This document shows, in pieces, positions 1-8,711 of a stretch of DNA of 59,709 bases. This DNA is from Clostridia bacterium (GTDB lineage: Bacteria; Bacillota; Clostridia; Christensenellales; Maliibacteriaceae). Location of the stretch: assembly GCA_017431145.1 (NCBI GenBank), contig JAFRLQ010000053.1:1-59709 (forward strand), read 5' to 3'. Under the pieces are notes generated by a model, which ran no database searches, was not told where the DNA came from, and saw nothing but the letters and a program-made list of their open reading frames with translations. A program made the translations under genes and the position numbers. The first letter of the stretch is position 1. Every line of letters begins with the position of its first letter.

Positions 1-205
1 TATTTCCCTTGAGGATCTTGATCGCGTCCGAAAGCCGCAGCTGCGGCTTGGCACGGATCAGCATATGGATGTGATCCGGCATCACTTCCATCACATCTAT
101 GGTGATACCCAACTCCTCCGCCGTTGTTTGTAAGCTCGCCCACACTTCTTCGGCTATATCTCCGACGAAGACGCCTAACTCACGACTGAAGTCACGAGAA
201 TGCGG
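1..205 (-). pseudogene. IS200/IS605-type Y1 transposase fragment (TnpA)
   Basis: The minus-strand frame open from 205 to the window edge reads through VGDIAEEV, then EVMPDHIHMLI, which is the HUH-containing core (HIH) of the Y1 transposases that move single-stranded IS200/IS605 elements. Only about 68 codons are visible; the tyrosine and C-terminus would lie beyond position 1. The usual N-terminal stretch ending in a KYRR-type motif is missing: an in-frame TAG lies at 206-208 and there is no suitable start codon before the core, so the 5' end looks truncated or frameshifted. A short ORF starting at 233 in another frame does not restore it. A small hairpin (GAGAAT 196-201 / ATTCTC 210-215) lies at the break. 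The family call is good; that it is a pseudogene is inferred. Confidence 0.6.
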
Positions 206-273
206 CTATATTCTCAACTATAAACCGATTCATATGCTTTTCCTCTTAAAAATATGGTTTTTATCCTATATTG

Positions 274-1464
274 TCAATTGTATGTTGCTTGAAAAAGCTG
301 ACCAAAACGACTGTATCGGAGCATCCAGATTGGTTCAGCATCGCGCATGACATCCTCCTCTTCCCTGAAGAATGTGTTATCATACCGATCCACCGCCTTC
401 AGAATCGCAGGATCCTGGACATGCAAATATCCAAGCGTCATATCAAGATCAGAGTGCCCCACCAGCGCCTGGATCGTTGCCATATCCACTCCCGCAGCCT
501 GCATCTGACTCACATACGTATGTCTGCAGCAATGCGGTGTCAATAGTCTTACTCCTGGTATATCTTCCAGATACTTTCTGAACTGATCCCTGAAATATGT
601 CGGGTTACAGGGCTGCCCTTCTACTCCTGCTTCAAAAATAAACGTCTTGTCTGTATCTCTCAGCATCCTTGCATACGCTCTCAGTCCGACCGGTACCGGG
701 ATGTCCCGGTAACTGTTCTCCGTTTTCGGCTCTCCGATTACGGGTGTGCCTTTCACCAGTTTCAGCGCCTGTCTCACATAGATCACACTCCCGTCCTCCG
801 CTATGTACCGGGGTTCCAGCGCCAGCAGTTCCTGTGTCCGCATCCCTGTTCCCAGAAGCAGCCGGATCCCTGCCCCGATCCTGTCGTGCGGAAGATGCTC
901 AATCATGAGTTTGACTTCCATCGCCGTAAAAGCGTCCCTTTTGCTTGCTTTTCTGTCAGACTTGATCTTGTTCGCAAACTGTACCGGGTTTTTCCGGATC
1001 AGATCGTTTGCCTCCGCTTTCTGCATGACCTGAAAGAGCATCGCCCTGCATTTGCGTCTGTATGAATCGGAACGTCCTTCTTGCTTCAGTTCGATCAGAT
1101 ATCTGTCCACATCCATTACCCTGATTTCATTGATCGGCCGGATCCCGAAATAAGATTTCAGAAGCCTGATCGTATACTTGTAGCCTTCCGCCGTCGTCGC
1201 GGAAATGTTCTCTTTGTGATTCTCAAACCACAGGTCGATCCAGACTGAAAAAGGAACTTTTTCGTCGATATCGATCCCGTCGTGTCTGTCCTTCAGGTAC
1301 CTGTCCGCTTTTTCTTTTGCTTCCTTCTGCGTCTTCGCTCCGAAGCTTTTTCTTCTGTATTTGCCCTGATTGTCCTTTCCGATAGAAATTGTGTAGATCC
1401 ACGAGTTCTCCCGTCGGGAAAACGATCCTGCTCCGTTTGCGTTCCGTTTCACCTTGCTGTTCAT
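274..1464 (-). CDS. Tyrosine-type site-specific integrase
   Basis: Tyrosine recombinase of 396 residues that would integrate or excise a mobile element. It has an N-terminal AP2-like DNA-binding arm (about 10-60), a SAM-like core-binding domain (about 70-160) and a catalytic domain with the expected residues: R209 (GTGMRTQE), H311 and R314 (PHCCRH), H337 (GHSD) and nucleophile Y346 (TLGYLHV). It therefore looks intact. ATG at 1464 was preferred over the longer frame to 1548 because the domain starts there, although the GGAG lies almost against the ATG, so the true start is uncertain. No other phage or ICE gene is visible; the element may continue left of the window, next to the transposase remnant. 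Confidence 0.88.
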   Translation of the reverse strand: MNSKVKRNANGAGSFSRRENSWIYTISIGKDNQGKYRRKSFGAKTQKEAKEKADRYLKDRHDGIDIDEKVPFSVWIDLWFENHKENISATTAEGYKYTIRLLKSYFGIRPINEIRVMDVDRYLIELKQEGRSDSYRRKCRAMLFQVMQKAEANDLIRKNPVQFANKIKSDRKASKRDAFTAMEVKLMIEHLPHDRIGAGIRLLLGTGMRTQELLALEPRYIAEDGSVIYVRQALKLVKGTPVIGEPKTENSYRDIPVPVGLRAYARMLRDTDKTFIFEAGVEGQPCNPTYFRDQFRKYLEDIPGVRLLTPHCCRHTYVSQMQAAGVDMATIQALVGHSDLDMTLGYLHVQDPAILKAVDRYDNTFFREEEDVMRDAEPIWMLRYSRFGQLFQATYN

Positions 1465-1643
1465 CTCCAATCCAAGCTGTTCAGTTTTAGTTCCTGCTCC
1501 ACATCTTACAAAAACATATCCAGTTACAAACCTAGTTATATAACACAACAGCTACACAGTGTTGTTTCACATCATCATGGTAACAAAGAACATGTCCAAA
1601 AAAACGCCCTTAATCGAACAGCAGGCACAACATCCTGACACAG

Positions 1644-1683
1644 ATAAAAATGAAGATTCCCGGTTAAAACTTATCCGGGAATC
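1644..1683 (-). terminator. Rho-independent terminator after the kinase gene
   Basis: Nine-base-pair stem GATTCCCGG (1655-1663) / CCGGGAATC (1675-1683), followed on the minus strand by a TTCATTTTT tract. It sits 20 bases beyond the kinase stop codon. Confidence 0.8.
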
Positions 1684-1704
1684 CTCATCTTCTGTTGTAA
1701 GCTG

Positions 1705-4407
1705 TCAGTTAAGATCGATCCACATCGCGGGACGGACTGTCAGGGAAGGCGAGTATATGTATGCTCCGTCGGTGCGGATGCTGCCGTCCATACTGATATA
1801 AACGACACTGGTCGAATCACTGCCAGGTGTCCTTAGCCACCACTCGCAGCTCCCGCCGTTATCTTCATGAATACTCTCCGGATCCACTTTTTTCGTCGTA
1901 ACGCACTTGCGCGCTTCATTGTCCTCGAAGTACTCTTCCGCTTCCTCCAGACTCAGAAGGAAAATACGGTCTTCTGTATCACTGCCGGGATCGACGTTAT
2001 ATTCCGGGTTCGGATCCGCGCTCACGGTAACAGCCGGGATCCTTTTCTGCTCCTCTTCATTGAAAGTTCCCCGCAGGAAAGATCCATTCAGTGCTTCTCT
2101 CAGCGAAGATGTCACCCATGTGGTCTTCGCGAGTTTCACATTATATACCTTTTTCATAAGGGCATATCTGCTGATCACCAGCAAACGGTCATTTTCTTTT
2201 GCCAGAACGATCCACTCGACCCTTTCTTTTCCGTTCGAATCATCGTTATCCTGCTCATAACGTCCAAAATGAATGGTGTCTCCAACCTGTGCGGAGAGAA
2301 GTTCGGCCATATCTACCGGGTCATCCGCCTGCGTTTCCTCCACATGCTCTTTTACATCTTCCGTCTGTGTCGGCACCGGTGTTTCTTCTACTGTTTCTTC
2401 TGCAGGTACCACGGTGAAATCCACTTCGTAACCCGCATCGATCATATCCATATTGATCCAGACGACCGGCCTTATTCCGCTCTCCTCAAGAACAACCGTG
2501 CTGCCGTCGTTTACGATCTGTCCGTCTGCCGAAACATAAGCGAAACTCACGCCGTCGCTGCCTGCCGTTCTGAGCCACCAGTCGCCGCCGTGACTGTTCA
2601 TGTATTCATCTTCATAGTACGCAACAAGCTCTGTCGGTCGGCTCACGCGCGTCTCGTCCGTCCGGAAATACTGATCTGCTTCCTTCACGCTGAGAAGGAA
2701 AACCCTTTCCTCTGTCGTTTTTCCCGCTTCACTGATCGCTGCCGGGATCAGTATGTTTTGTTCTTCTTCCGAAAAAGTGCCTCTCAGGAATTCTCTGTTC
2801 AGCCACTCGCGAAGCGTACTGTCCGCCCACGTGACATCCCTGGCCATCGGGTCATCTGAATACTGCTGGCAATCAAGTATATCCCTGCTAATCACCAGTA
2901 TGCTGCCTTCTTCTTTTGCAAGCACGATCCATTCAACCGGTTCTCCTTCCGCATCGAGCTCTTTATCCTGCATGTACCTCCCAAACAGGACAGAATCACC
3001 GACTTCGATCTCTGTGGAAATACCGGGTCCGCTGACTGCTTCTTCCATATCCCGTTCAGCGTTTTTTCCCTTTTTCGGCAGGATCACAAACACAAGAAGC
3101 AGTACCAGCGAAACGATCAGCGCCACTGCAGGGATGCCGAGCGCAAGAATCGTTTTAATCTTTTTCTTCGAAGCTGCCGTTTTCCCTGCCGCCTGATTCT
3201 TTACGGCAGAAGCATCCTGCAGCGCAGGTTTCCAGTGCTCCGTTGTCTGCGGCTGTGTGCTCATCGGACGGTCCGCAGCCGTTTTCTGTACAGCTGTTTC
3301 CGCGTAAACTGTCTGGTCCGGCATTACCTTGTGCGGTACCACAGGTCTTGCCTGCTGTACCGTCGTCCCTGCGTATACAGTTGCTTCAGCCTCCTGCACA
3401 TGTCCCCCGTGCATTTCGCCGCCCGTCCGGAACTGCGGATCCACAAGCGCTTTTTCAAGATCTCTCTGAAGATCGTCTACCGTCTGGTACCTTCCGTCCT
3501 TGCGCACGGAAAGTCCTTTCATAATGACGCTGCTGACTGATTCCGGACAGCTGCTAATCCTCGACAGCGGTTCGACCCGATCCTCCAGCATGCGTTCCAG
3601 TGAATCGTCGGGCACTGTACCCGAGATGCATCTGTACATCGTCGCGCAAAGTGCGTATACGTCTGTCCATGGTCCCTGAATCCCGCGGCTTCTGTACTGT
3701 TCCTCCGGCGCATATCCCGGTTTCAGGATCACTGACAGACTGTGCACATCCTTCTTTGAGGTCTCACGTGCCGCGCCGAAATCCAGAAGCTGAATGCGTC
3801 CGTCATTCAGGACCATGATATTGTCCGGGCTGATATCCCTGTGGATGATGTTCTGTTCATGCACCGCATGCAGGGAATGCATGACCGGACGCATGATGCG
3901 GATCACTTCCTGTGCCGGCATCGGTCCCGTTTTCTTCAGATGATCACGGAGCGTCTCTCCTTCCAGAAACTCCATGATCATATACGCGGTATTGTTCCCC
4001 TCAAAGAAATCCTGGATCCTTACGATCCCAGTTTCTTTGTCAAATCTTGCAAGGACCCGCGCTTCATCAAGAAACTTCCCTTTGTTCTTTTCAAACTGTT
4101 CCGCGTCCACACCTGTGCTCACGGACACATCCATCGACGCGGTACTGTTGCGGTTCACGAAACCCTTCATGTAGAATTCCTTGACCGCGACCTTTCTGTC
4201 CAGAAGTGTGTCCACGCCCACATACGTGATGCCGAATCCGCCTTCCCCGATCACGCGTCCGACAAGATACCTGTCGTGCAGGATCGTTCCGGGCTTCAGA
4301 TGATGCGGTTCCGCTTTATAGGCAAACGCATCAAAACCACATGTTCCGCACATGTGGTCATCCGTCTGTATCGGTTTCATACAGCCATAGCAATACCGCG
4401 TGTTCAT
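1705..4407 (-). CDS. Membrane Ser/Thr protein kinase with two DUF6273 repeats
   Basis: About 900 residues. An N-terminal zinc ribbon (C6xxC9, C20xxC23) precedes a Hanks-type kinase domain (about 47-320) with Gly-rich GEGGFG 54-59, lysine K76, HRD 189-191 and DFG 209-211, all complete, so it should be active. A Thr/Gln/Pro-rich linker leads to one membrane segment (about 419-443). Outside lie two copies of a DUF6273-type domain (about 469-670 and 709-900), each beginning VGDxxxFGRY and containing VEWIVLAKE, a SLREWLN-like and a WWLRT motif. The plan is that of PrkC-like sensor kinases with an unusual duplicated ectodomain. ATG 4407 was chosen; a TTG lies two codons upstream. Monocistronic, bounded by terminators. 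Its ligand and targets are unknown. Confidence 0.88.
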   Translation of the reverse strand: MNTRYCYGCMKPIQTDDHMCGTCGFDAFAYKAEPHHLKPGTILHDRYLVGRVIGEGGFGITYVGVDTLLDRKVAVKEFYMKGFVNRNSTASMDVSVSTGVDAEQFEKNKGKFLDEARVLARFDKETGIVRIQDFFEGNNTAYMIMEFLEGETLRDHLKKTGPMPAQEVIRIMRPVMHSLHAVHEQNIIHRDISPDNIMVLNDGRIQLLDFGAARETSKKDVHSLSVILKPGYAPEEQYRSRGIQGPWTDVYALCATMYRCISGTVPDDSLERMLEDRVEPLSRISSCPESVSSVIMKGLSVRKDGRYQTVDDLQRDLEKALVDPQFRTGGEMHGGHVQEAEATVYAGTTVQQARPVVPHKVMPDQTVYAETAVQKTAADRPMSTQPQTTEHWKPALQDASAVKNQAAGKTAASKKKIKTILALGIPAVALIVSLVLLLVFVILPKKGKNAERDMEEAVSGPGISTEIEVGDSVLFGRYMQDKELDAEGEPVEWIVLAKEEGSILVISRDILDCQQYSDDPMARDVTWADSTLREWLNREFLRGTFSEEEQNILIPAAISEAGKTTEERVFLLSVKEADQYFRTDETRVSRPTELVAYYEDEYMNSHGGDWWLRTAGSDGVSFAYVSADGQIVNDGSTVVLEESGIRPVVWINMDMIDAGYEVDFTVVPAEETVEETPVPTQTEDVKEHVEETQADDPVDMAELLSAQVGDTIHFGRYEQDNDDSNGKERVEWIVLAKENDRLLVISRYALMKKVYNVKLAKTTWVTSSLREALNGSFLRGTFNEEEQKRIPAVTVSADPNPEYNVDPGSDTEDRIFLLSLEEAEEYFEDNEARKCVTTKKVDPESIHEDNGGSCEWWLRTPGSDSTSVVYISMDGSIRTDGAYIYSPSLTVRPAMWIDLN

Positions 4408-4526
4408 ATCCAAAGGTCTCTCTTGAGCATCGGTCTCTGTTTGTATTCTACGTGAAGCATCTTATCCTGTCCAGTTCGTTTGTCCGTTCTCTTCATGGTC
4501 TCCACACAGTATTCGTCCGGTGAAAC

Positions 4527-4568
4527 AGACAGATTCCCGGGGACTTTTCCGTCTCCGGGAATCTGTCT
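4527..4568 (-). terminator. Probable terminator after the rubrerythrin fusion gene
   Basis: A 14-base-pair stem, AGACAGATTCCCGG (4527-4540) with CCGGGAATCTGTCT (4555-4568). On the minus strand it is followed by GTTTCACC, a weak U tract. It lies 28 bases past the stop of the fusion gene. Confidence 0.6.
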
Positions 4569-4595
4569 TTCGCGGGATCTTGTTTTACTGACCGA

Positions 4596-5759
4596 TCAGT
4601 AATTCTCAGCGTTGACTTCGAAGTAGCTCTGCGGGTGCGCACATACCGGGCAGACCTCCGGCGCCTTCGTCCCGACGACGATATGCCCGCAGTTGCGGCA
4701 TTCCCAGATCTTCACCTCGCTCTTTTCAAATACCTGCTTCATTTCCACATTCTTCAGAAGCGCGCGGTAGCGTTCCTCATGATGTTTTTCAATGGCGCCG
4801 ACCATACGGAATTTCGCTGCGAGCGCCGGAAAACCTTCCGCTTCCGCCGTCTTCGCAAACCCCTCGTACATATCTGTCCACTCGTAATTCTCACCGTCCG
4901 CCGCCGCACCGAGATTCTGTGCCGTGTTTCCGATGCCATTCAGTTCCCTGAACCACATCTTCGCATGCTCTTTCTCATTGTCCGCGGTCTTCAGAAACAG
5001 CGCTGCGATCTGTTCGAATCCCTCTTTCTTCGCCTGGGACGCAAAATACGTGTATTTGTTCCTCGCCTGCGATTCACCCGCAAAAGCAGCTTCCAGGTTC
5101 TTTTCGGTCTGTGTGCCTGCATAGGGATTCTTTTTCTCTTCCGTCTCCACTTTTACGAATTTTGAAGCGGGCTGTTTGCACCTGGGGCAGACAAAATCCT
5201 CCGTCATCGGGCCTTCATGAACATAACCGCACACTGTGCATTTCCAGACTTCCATCTCTTTCTTCTCCTTTATCACTTCGTTTTCATTGAATTTCAGCGT
5301 TTCAAGCAGGAATCTCACATCTTCCTCCGGGAATCCGTCCTCTCCCGCGTAATCCTTCAGAAATCCCGTCAGCAGCTCATGCGCGTTTCCGCTCTGCGGC
5401 AGCATGTAGCCCGCTTCCCGGATCAGATCCTCCGCCATCACACGTGAAGACCGCTCTATCGCCTTCGCAAGCGTGCCCGGAAGTCCCGCCGCCGTCTGTT
5501 CCGACAGCGTCTTTGCGCCGGCAAGCTGCCGCAGCACCGCCGTCACGGTCTCGCTCTTCTTCTGCTGGGGCGGATACTCTCTCGGCACCATGCTGATGGC
5601 TTTTGCCGGACACGCATCGGCGCACGCCCCGCATCCGATGCATTTTTCCGCGTCGATGACACTGTTCTCCGTATCCGACGCGCCGGTCGGACAGACATAC
5701 AGGCACAGGCAGTCCTTTTCACAGAAACGCACGTTTCTTACAGCAACCAGTTCACTCAT
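4596..5759 (-). CDS. Ferredoxin-rubredoxin-rubrerythrin fusion protein
   Basis: A 387-residue peroxide-detoxifying type protein with its own electron-transfer modules. Residues 10-60 form a ferredoxin domain: a standard [11 protein letters not shown] cluster site (C40, 43, 46, 50) and an altered one, [11 protein letters not shown] (C13, 17, 19, 23). A helical linker (about 65-165) leads to a rubredoxin (WKCTVCGYV...CPRC), then a rubrerythrin four-helix domain with EsxxxxKY and EKEH/EKHH di-iron motifs, and a second rubredoxin (CRNCG...CPVC) at the C-terminus. Rubrerythrins usually have about 190 residues and one rubredoxin, so this is an extended fusion. ATG 5759 has GGAGG eight bases upstream. 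It lies 4 bases from the next gene, so the two are co-transcribed. The role in oxidative stress is inferred from the family. Confidence 0.85.
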   Translation of the reverse strand: MSELVAVRNVRFCEKDCLCLYVCPTGASDTENSVIDAEKCIGCGACADACPAKAISMVPREYPPQQKKSETVTAVLRQLAGAKTLSEQTAAGLPGTLAKAIERSSRVMAEDLIREAGYMLPQSGNAHELLTGFLKDYAGEDGFPEEDVRFLLETLKFNENEVIKEKKEMEVWKCTVCGYVHEGPMTEDFVCPRCKQPASKFVKVETEEKKNPYAGTQTEKNLEAAFAGESQARNKYTYFASQAKKEGFEQIAALFLKTADNEKEHAKMWFRELNGIGNTAQNLGAAADGENYEWTDMYEGFAKTAEAEGFPALAAKFRMVGAIEKHHEERYRALLKNVEMKQVFEKSEVKIWECRNCGHIVVGTKAPEVCPVCAHPQSYFEVNAENY

Positions 5760-5763
5760 GCCT

Positions 5764-6390
5764 TTATCCTCCGATCTTTTCAAATTTCCGGTTCGGGACT
5801 TTGCATACCGGACAGACTTCCGGAAGCTCATCCCCCACATAGACGAATCCGCAGATCGTGCATACCCAGACGCCGCTGTTCTCAAGCATCGCATCGCCTT
5901 CTTTTTCATATCTGGCAAGAAGCGACCTCAGGATCCGCGTGACTTTCTCGCTCCATACAAGGCTCCTCATCGCACCGCGGTCGCGTTCCTCCCCGCAAAC
6001 CGCGTTTGCAGACGGAAAATCGCTTTCCAGATCCTGATCGATCCTCTGAAGCAGTTTTTTAAACGATGGATCCGCGACAGCTTCCGCCTTCTGCTTGAAC
6101 CATTGCGCAAGCCGTGTGAACGCTTCCGCCTGTTCGGGCAGATACTGTTTCACGCATCCTTTGGCAAGGTTGGAGCATACCGCGCTGAGTTCGATGGCAG
6201 ACAGCGGCCGCATGTCCGCGGGCGGTGCTGCCGGCGGTGCCGTTTTTGCCGCCTGCTCTCCGCCTTCCGGACTGAAATCGGATTTCGACGCCCCGCACAG
6301 CGGGCACTTCCAGTCGTCGGGAAGGGAATCCCACGGCGGGTTCACCGCTTCGTCATAGACGTAGCCGCAGATCCGGCAGACATATTTCAT
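5764..6390 (-). CDS. Two-rubredoxin helical protein
   Basis: A 208-residue protein with a rubredoxin at each end: [11 protein letters not shown]...CPLCG (about 3-45) and [10 protein letters not shown]...CPVC (about 172-205). Between them is a helical domain, but it lacks the ExxH pairs of rubrerythrin, so it is unlikely to bind a di-iron site. The pattern suggests an electron shuttle or partner for the downstream rubrerythrin fusion, with which it forms an operon (4-base gap). ATG 6390 has GGAGG ten bases upstream. The middle domain belongs to no family I can name. Confidence 0.75.
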   Translation of the reverse strand: MKYVCRICGYVYDEAVNPPWDSLPDDWKCPLCGASKSDFSPEGGEQAAKTAPPAAPPADMRPLSAIELSAVCSNLAKGCVKQYLPEQAEAFTRLAQWFKQKAEAVADPSFKKLLQRIDQDLESDFPSANAVCGEERDRGAMRSLVWSEKVTRILRSLLARYEKEGDAMLENSGVWVCTICGFVYVGDELPEVCPVCKVPNRKFEKIGG

Positions 6391-6500
6391 TGAATCTGTT
6401 CCTCCTTTCAGGCGCCGGTCATGTCTCCTCTCACCTTCGATATTTTCGGGACACATGGTCCGGCAGTGTGTGTATTACGTGAGCAATCCTTCTGATTCCA

Positions 6501-6530
6501 TTACTACTATAACGTGGATGTGTTCGTCAA
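6501..6530 (-). promoter_or_regulatory. Possible promoter for the rubredoxin/rubrerythrin operon
   Basis: On the minus strand TTGACG (plus 6525-6530) is followed after 18 bases by TAGTAA (plus 6501-6506). The -35 is good and the -10 is poor; a TATAGT at 13 bases is an alternative. About 110 bases upstream of the start. Confidence 0.3.
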
Positions 6531-6577
6531 CTGAAACTTCAGTACAAAGCAGTATTCTTTTCTTTTTCGTCCTCCGT

Positions 6578-6583
6578 TATAAT
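6578..6583 (+). promoter_or_regulatory. Putative -10 element for the CFI-box gene
   Basis: A perfect TATAAT lies 36 bases before the ATG at 6620. The hexamer 17 bases upstream (TTCTTT, 6555-6560) is a poor -35. The next two or three genes run the same way. Confidence 0.5.
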
Positions 6584-6619
6584 GAAAGCAACAGAAATTG
6601 CTGATGGAGGACGTTCGCC

Positions 6620-7138
6620 ATGAGTAACAGAACAAGGATCGATTACGACCGTGCGGAAGAGGATCTGTGGGATCAGACGGACAGCGAGGAACCGTTCGGC
6701 ATCCGCGACTACAGAAACGAAAAAGAGTTCCGCAGCTATATGAATGAGCACGGACTGAATCCCGATAAATACATCAAAAACGGAAACGGCGGCAAAAGCG
6801 GAGGCGACGATCCGCTGTGCTTTCTCACCACCGCCTGCATCCGTGCAAAGGCTCTTCCGGATGACTGTGACGAACTGCGGACACTGCGCGCTTTCCGCGA
6901 CGGCTATCTCAGGAGCCTGCCGGAAGGAGAGGATGAGATCAAAGAATACTACAGGATCGCGCCGCGCATCGTAGCCGACGTCAGCGCATTGCCCGACGCA
7001 CAGGAGCGCTGGGTAGCTCTGTACGGCAGTCTTGTTCTTCCCTGTGTCCGGTGGATCATCGAAGGAAAAAACGAGGAGGCGCACCGGCTGTACAGACAGA
7101 CCGTTCTTAATCTGAAAAAAGAGTTCTCCCTTACGTGA
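6620..7138 (+). CDS. CFI-box-CTERM type protein of unknown role
   Basis: A 172-residue soluble protein. Its C-terminal half, from CFLTTACI (about 67) through LPDDCDELRTLRAFRD and YYRIAPRIV, matches the conserved CFI-box C-terminal domain (usual motif CFITTA, then a Cys). The N-terminal half is acidic and rich in Asp/Arg, followed by a Gly/Lys linker, so the box appears to be a tag-like module on a variable head. No membrane segment or signal peptide. The function of the box is not known. The ATG is 22 bases after a GGAGG-like site. It ends 9 bases before the FAD oxidase start. Confidence 0.75.
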   Translation: MSNRTRIDYDRAEEDLWDQTDSEEPFGIRDYRNEKEFRSYMNEHGLNPDKYIKNGNGGKSGGDDPLCFLTTACIRAKALPDDCDELRTLRAFRDGYLRSLPEGEDEIKEYYRIAPRIVADVSALPDAQERWVALYGSLVLPCVRWIIEGKNEEAHRLYRQTVLNLKKEFSLT

Positions 7139-7147
7139 GGTATGACG

Positions 7148-8635
7148 ATGAAGATCATCGAACTGAATGAAAAAAACCGTTCCCTGTACGCGTCCTATTT
7201 CACGGACGAGTCCCGCCTCAGCGGTCAGGCGTCCCGGATCGTATTTCCGCAGGACGTTGATTCTCTGTGCGCGTTCGTAAAGGAAAGCTACGCGCAGGAC
7301 ATTCCCCTCGTCGTGCAGGGCGCACGAACAGGACTTTGCGGCGGCGCTGTTCCGAAAGATCCCGCAAGCTGCGTGATCGCGCTGGAAAATCTGACGGGAC
7401 ACGGCGAAATCCAAAAAGACGGACAGGGCGCCCTGATCGAAGTCCAGTGCGGACTATCTCTGGGTGAGCTTCATAAATACATCGCGCGTTCAGGCTACCG
7501 CTTCGCACCGGATCCTTCGGAGGATTCCGCGACCGTCGGAGGTCTTTTTGCCAATCAGGCAAAAGGCATGAACGCAGCGACTGCAGGAACCGTCAGCCGG
7601 TATGTGGAAGGGCTGTCTTTCCTCCTTTATGACGGAACGCTGCTGCACATCGCGCGCAGTGAATGTACTGTTACAGAAACAGGATTCACGCTTCCGGACG
7701 GAAAAACCTTCGAAGTTCCTTTCGTCCCTTCCGATCCCCGTTTTCCTTTCCTCCCGCACGCCGGTGAAGACCTGATCGATCTTCTAGCCGGTTCGGAAGG
7801 CGCTTACGGGATCGCTGTGGACTTCACGCTCCGCCTCCTTCCTGCCGATCCCTCTGTATGGGGCATCTGGTTCTTCTTCCCGGACGGGGAGGACGTGTTC
7901 AGATGCGCGGAACTCATCCGCGGATTCGCCGGCGAAACGCCCCGCGTCCGTTCTCTGGATTTCCTTTCGGGCAGCGCGCTTCACACCGCGGATAGCGCCC
8001 GCTCTGTTCTCGAATCGCTGAACGGTATTCCGGATCTGCCTGACGGTTCAGAGTCCGCGCTTTATCTCGAGCTTGCAGGCACATCCGACGAAGCGTTGGA
8101 AGAGACGCTGATGCTTCTGGCAGACGAACTGGAACTGCACGGCTTTGATCTGGACAACACCTGGGTCGCAACGGATCTTCAGGGCGTGGAGCGCTTTCAC
8201 GCTTTCCGGCACGCCGTTCCCGAACAGCTGAACGCGCGCCTGGACACGCTCCGGCAGAAGGAGCCCGCTTTACACAGGGCTTCCGTTGATCTTGCCTGTG
8301 AGCCTTCCTCCTGCGCCGCACATATGGAAGCGCTCGTGAACAGAACTGGCGGTCTTCCCGTCTCCTCCGCCGTTTACGGACATGTATTGGACGGCAGGAT
8401 CCACGTCGACCTTCTTCCCGAAACGAAAGAAGATCTTCTGCACTGCGAGGCGTTTTTCAGAGGACTGTCCATGAATCCTTTCCTTCGCGCCGGCGCGGAA
8501 AACGGGATCGGCAAGCTGAAGCGCGATCTGCTGCGGCTCTCGCTCACCGAAGAGGAATACAAACTGTTTTGCGCCGTCAAAGGCTTTTTCGATCCTCAGG
8601 GTCTCTGGAATCCGGGAAGTTTCATTCCGGACTGA
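7148..8635 (+). CDS. FAD-linked oxidase of the GlcD/D-lactate dehydrogenase family
   Basis: A 495-residue flavoprotein. The N-terminal FAD_binding_4 domain (about 25-210) shows the ARTGLCGGAVP pyrophosphate-binding loop and DPSEDSATVGG...GSEGAYGIAVDFTLRLLP. The C-terminal FAD_oxidase_C domain carries the YGHVLDGRIHVDL metal/substrate motif and the closing FDPQGLWNPGS. Such enzymes oxidise 2-hydroxy acids (D-lactate, glycolate); the substrate cannot be read here. ATG 7148 was chosen over ATG 7142, since the GTGAGG is 7 rather than 1 base upstream. No Fe-S partner (GlcF) is next to it. A 9-bp hairpin without a U tract (8655-8677) follows the gene. Confidence 0.82.
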   Translation: MKIIELNEKNRSLYASYFTDESRLSGQASRIVFPQDVDSLCAFVKESYAQDIPLVVQGARTGLCGGAVPKDPASCVIALENLTGHGEIQKDGQGALIEVQCGLSLGELHKYIARSGYRFAPDPSEDSATVGGLFANQAKGMNAATAGTVSRYVEGLSFLLYDGTLLHIARSECTVTETGFTLPDGKTFEVPFVPSDPRFPFLPHAGEDLIDLLAGSEGAYGIAVDFTLRLLPADPSVWGIWFFFPDGEDVFRCAELIRGFAGETPRVRSLDFLSGSALHTADSARSVLESLNGIPDLPDGSESALYLELAGTSDEALEETLMLLADELELHGFDLDNTWVATDLQGVERFHAFRHAVPEQLNARLDTLRQKEPALHRASVDLACEPSSCAAHMEALVNRTGGLPVSSAVYGHVLDGRIHVDLLPETKEDLLHCEAFFRGLSMNPFLRAGAENGIGKLKRDLLRLSLTEEEYKLFCAVKGFFDPQGLWNPGSFIPD

Positions 8636-8711
8636 TTTCCCTCTTTGATACAACGCTGACAGGTCTTTCCTGTCAGCCGCAATCATTTACCTGAAAGGAG
8701 TCTTCCCGATC

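Noticed and set aside
8655-8677. GCTGACAGG/CCTGTCAGC hairpin as a terminator
   Set aside because: There is no U tract on either side. It may be an RNA-processing stem between the oxidase and esterase genes.
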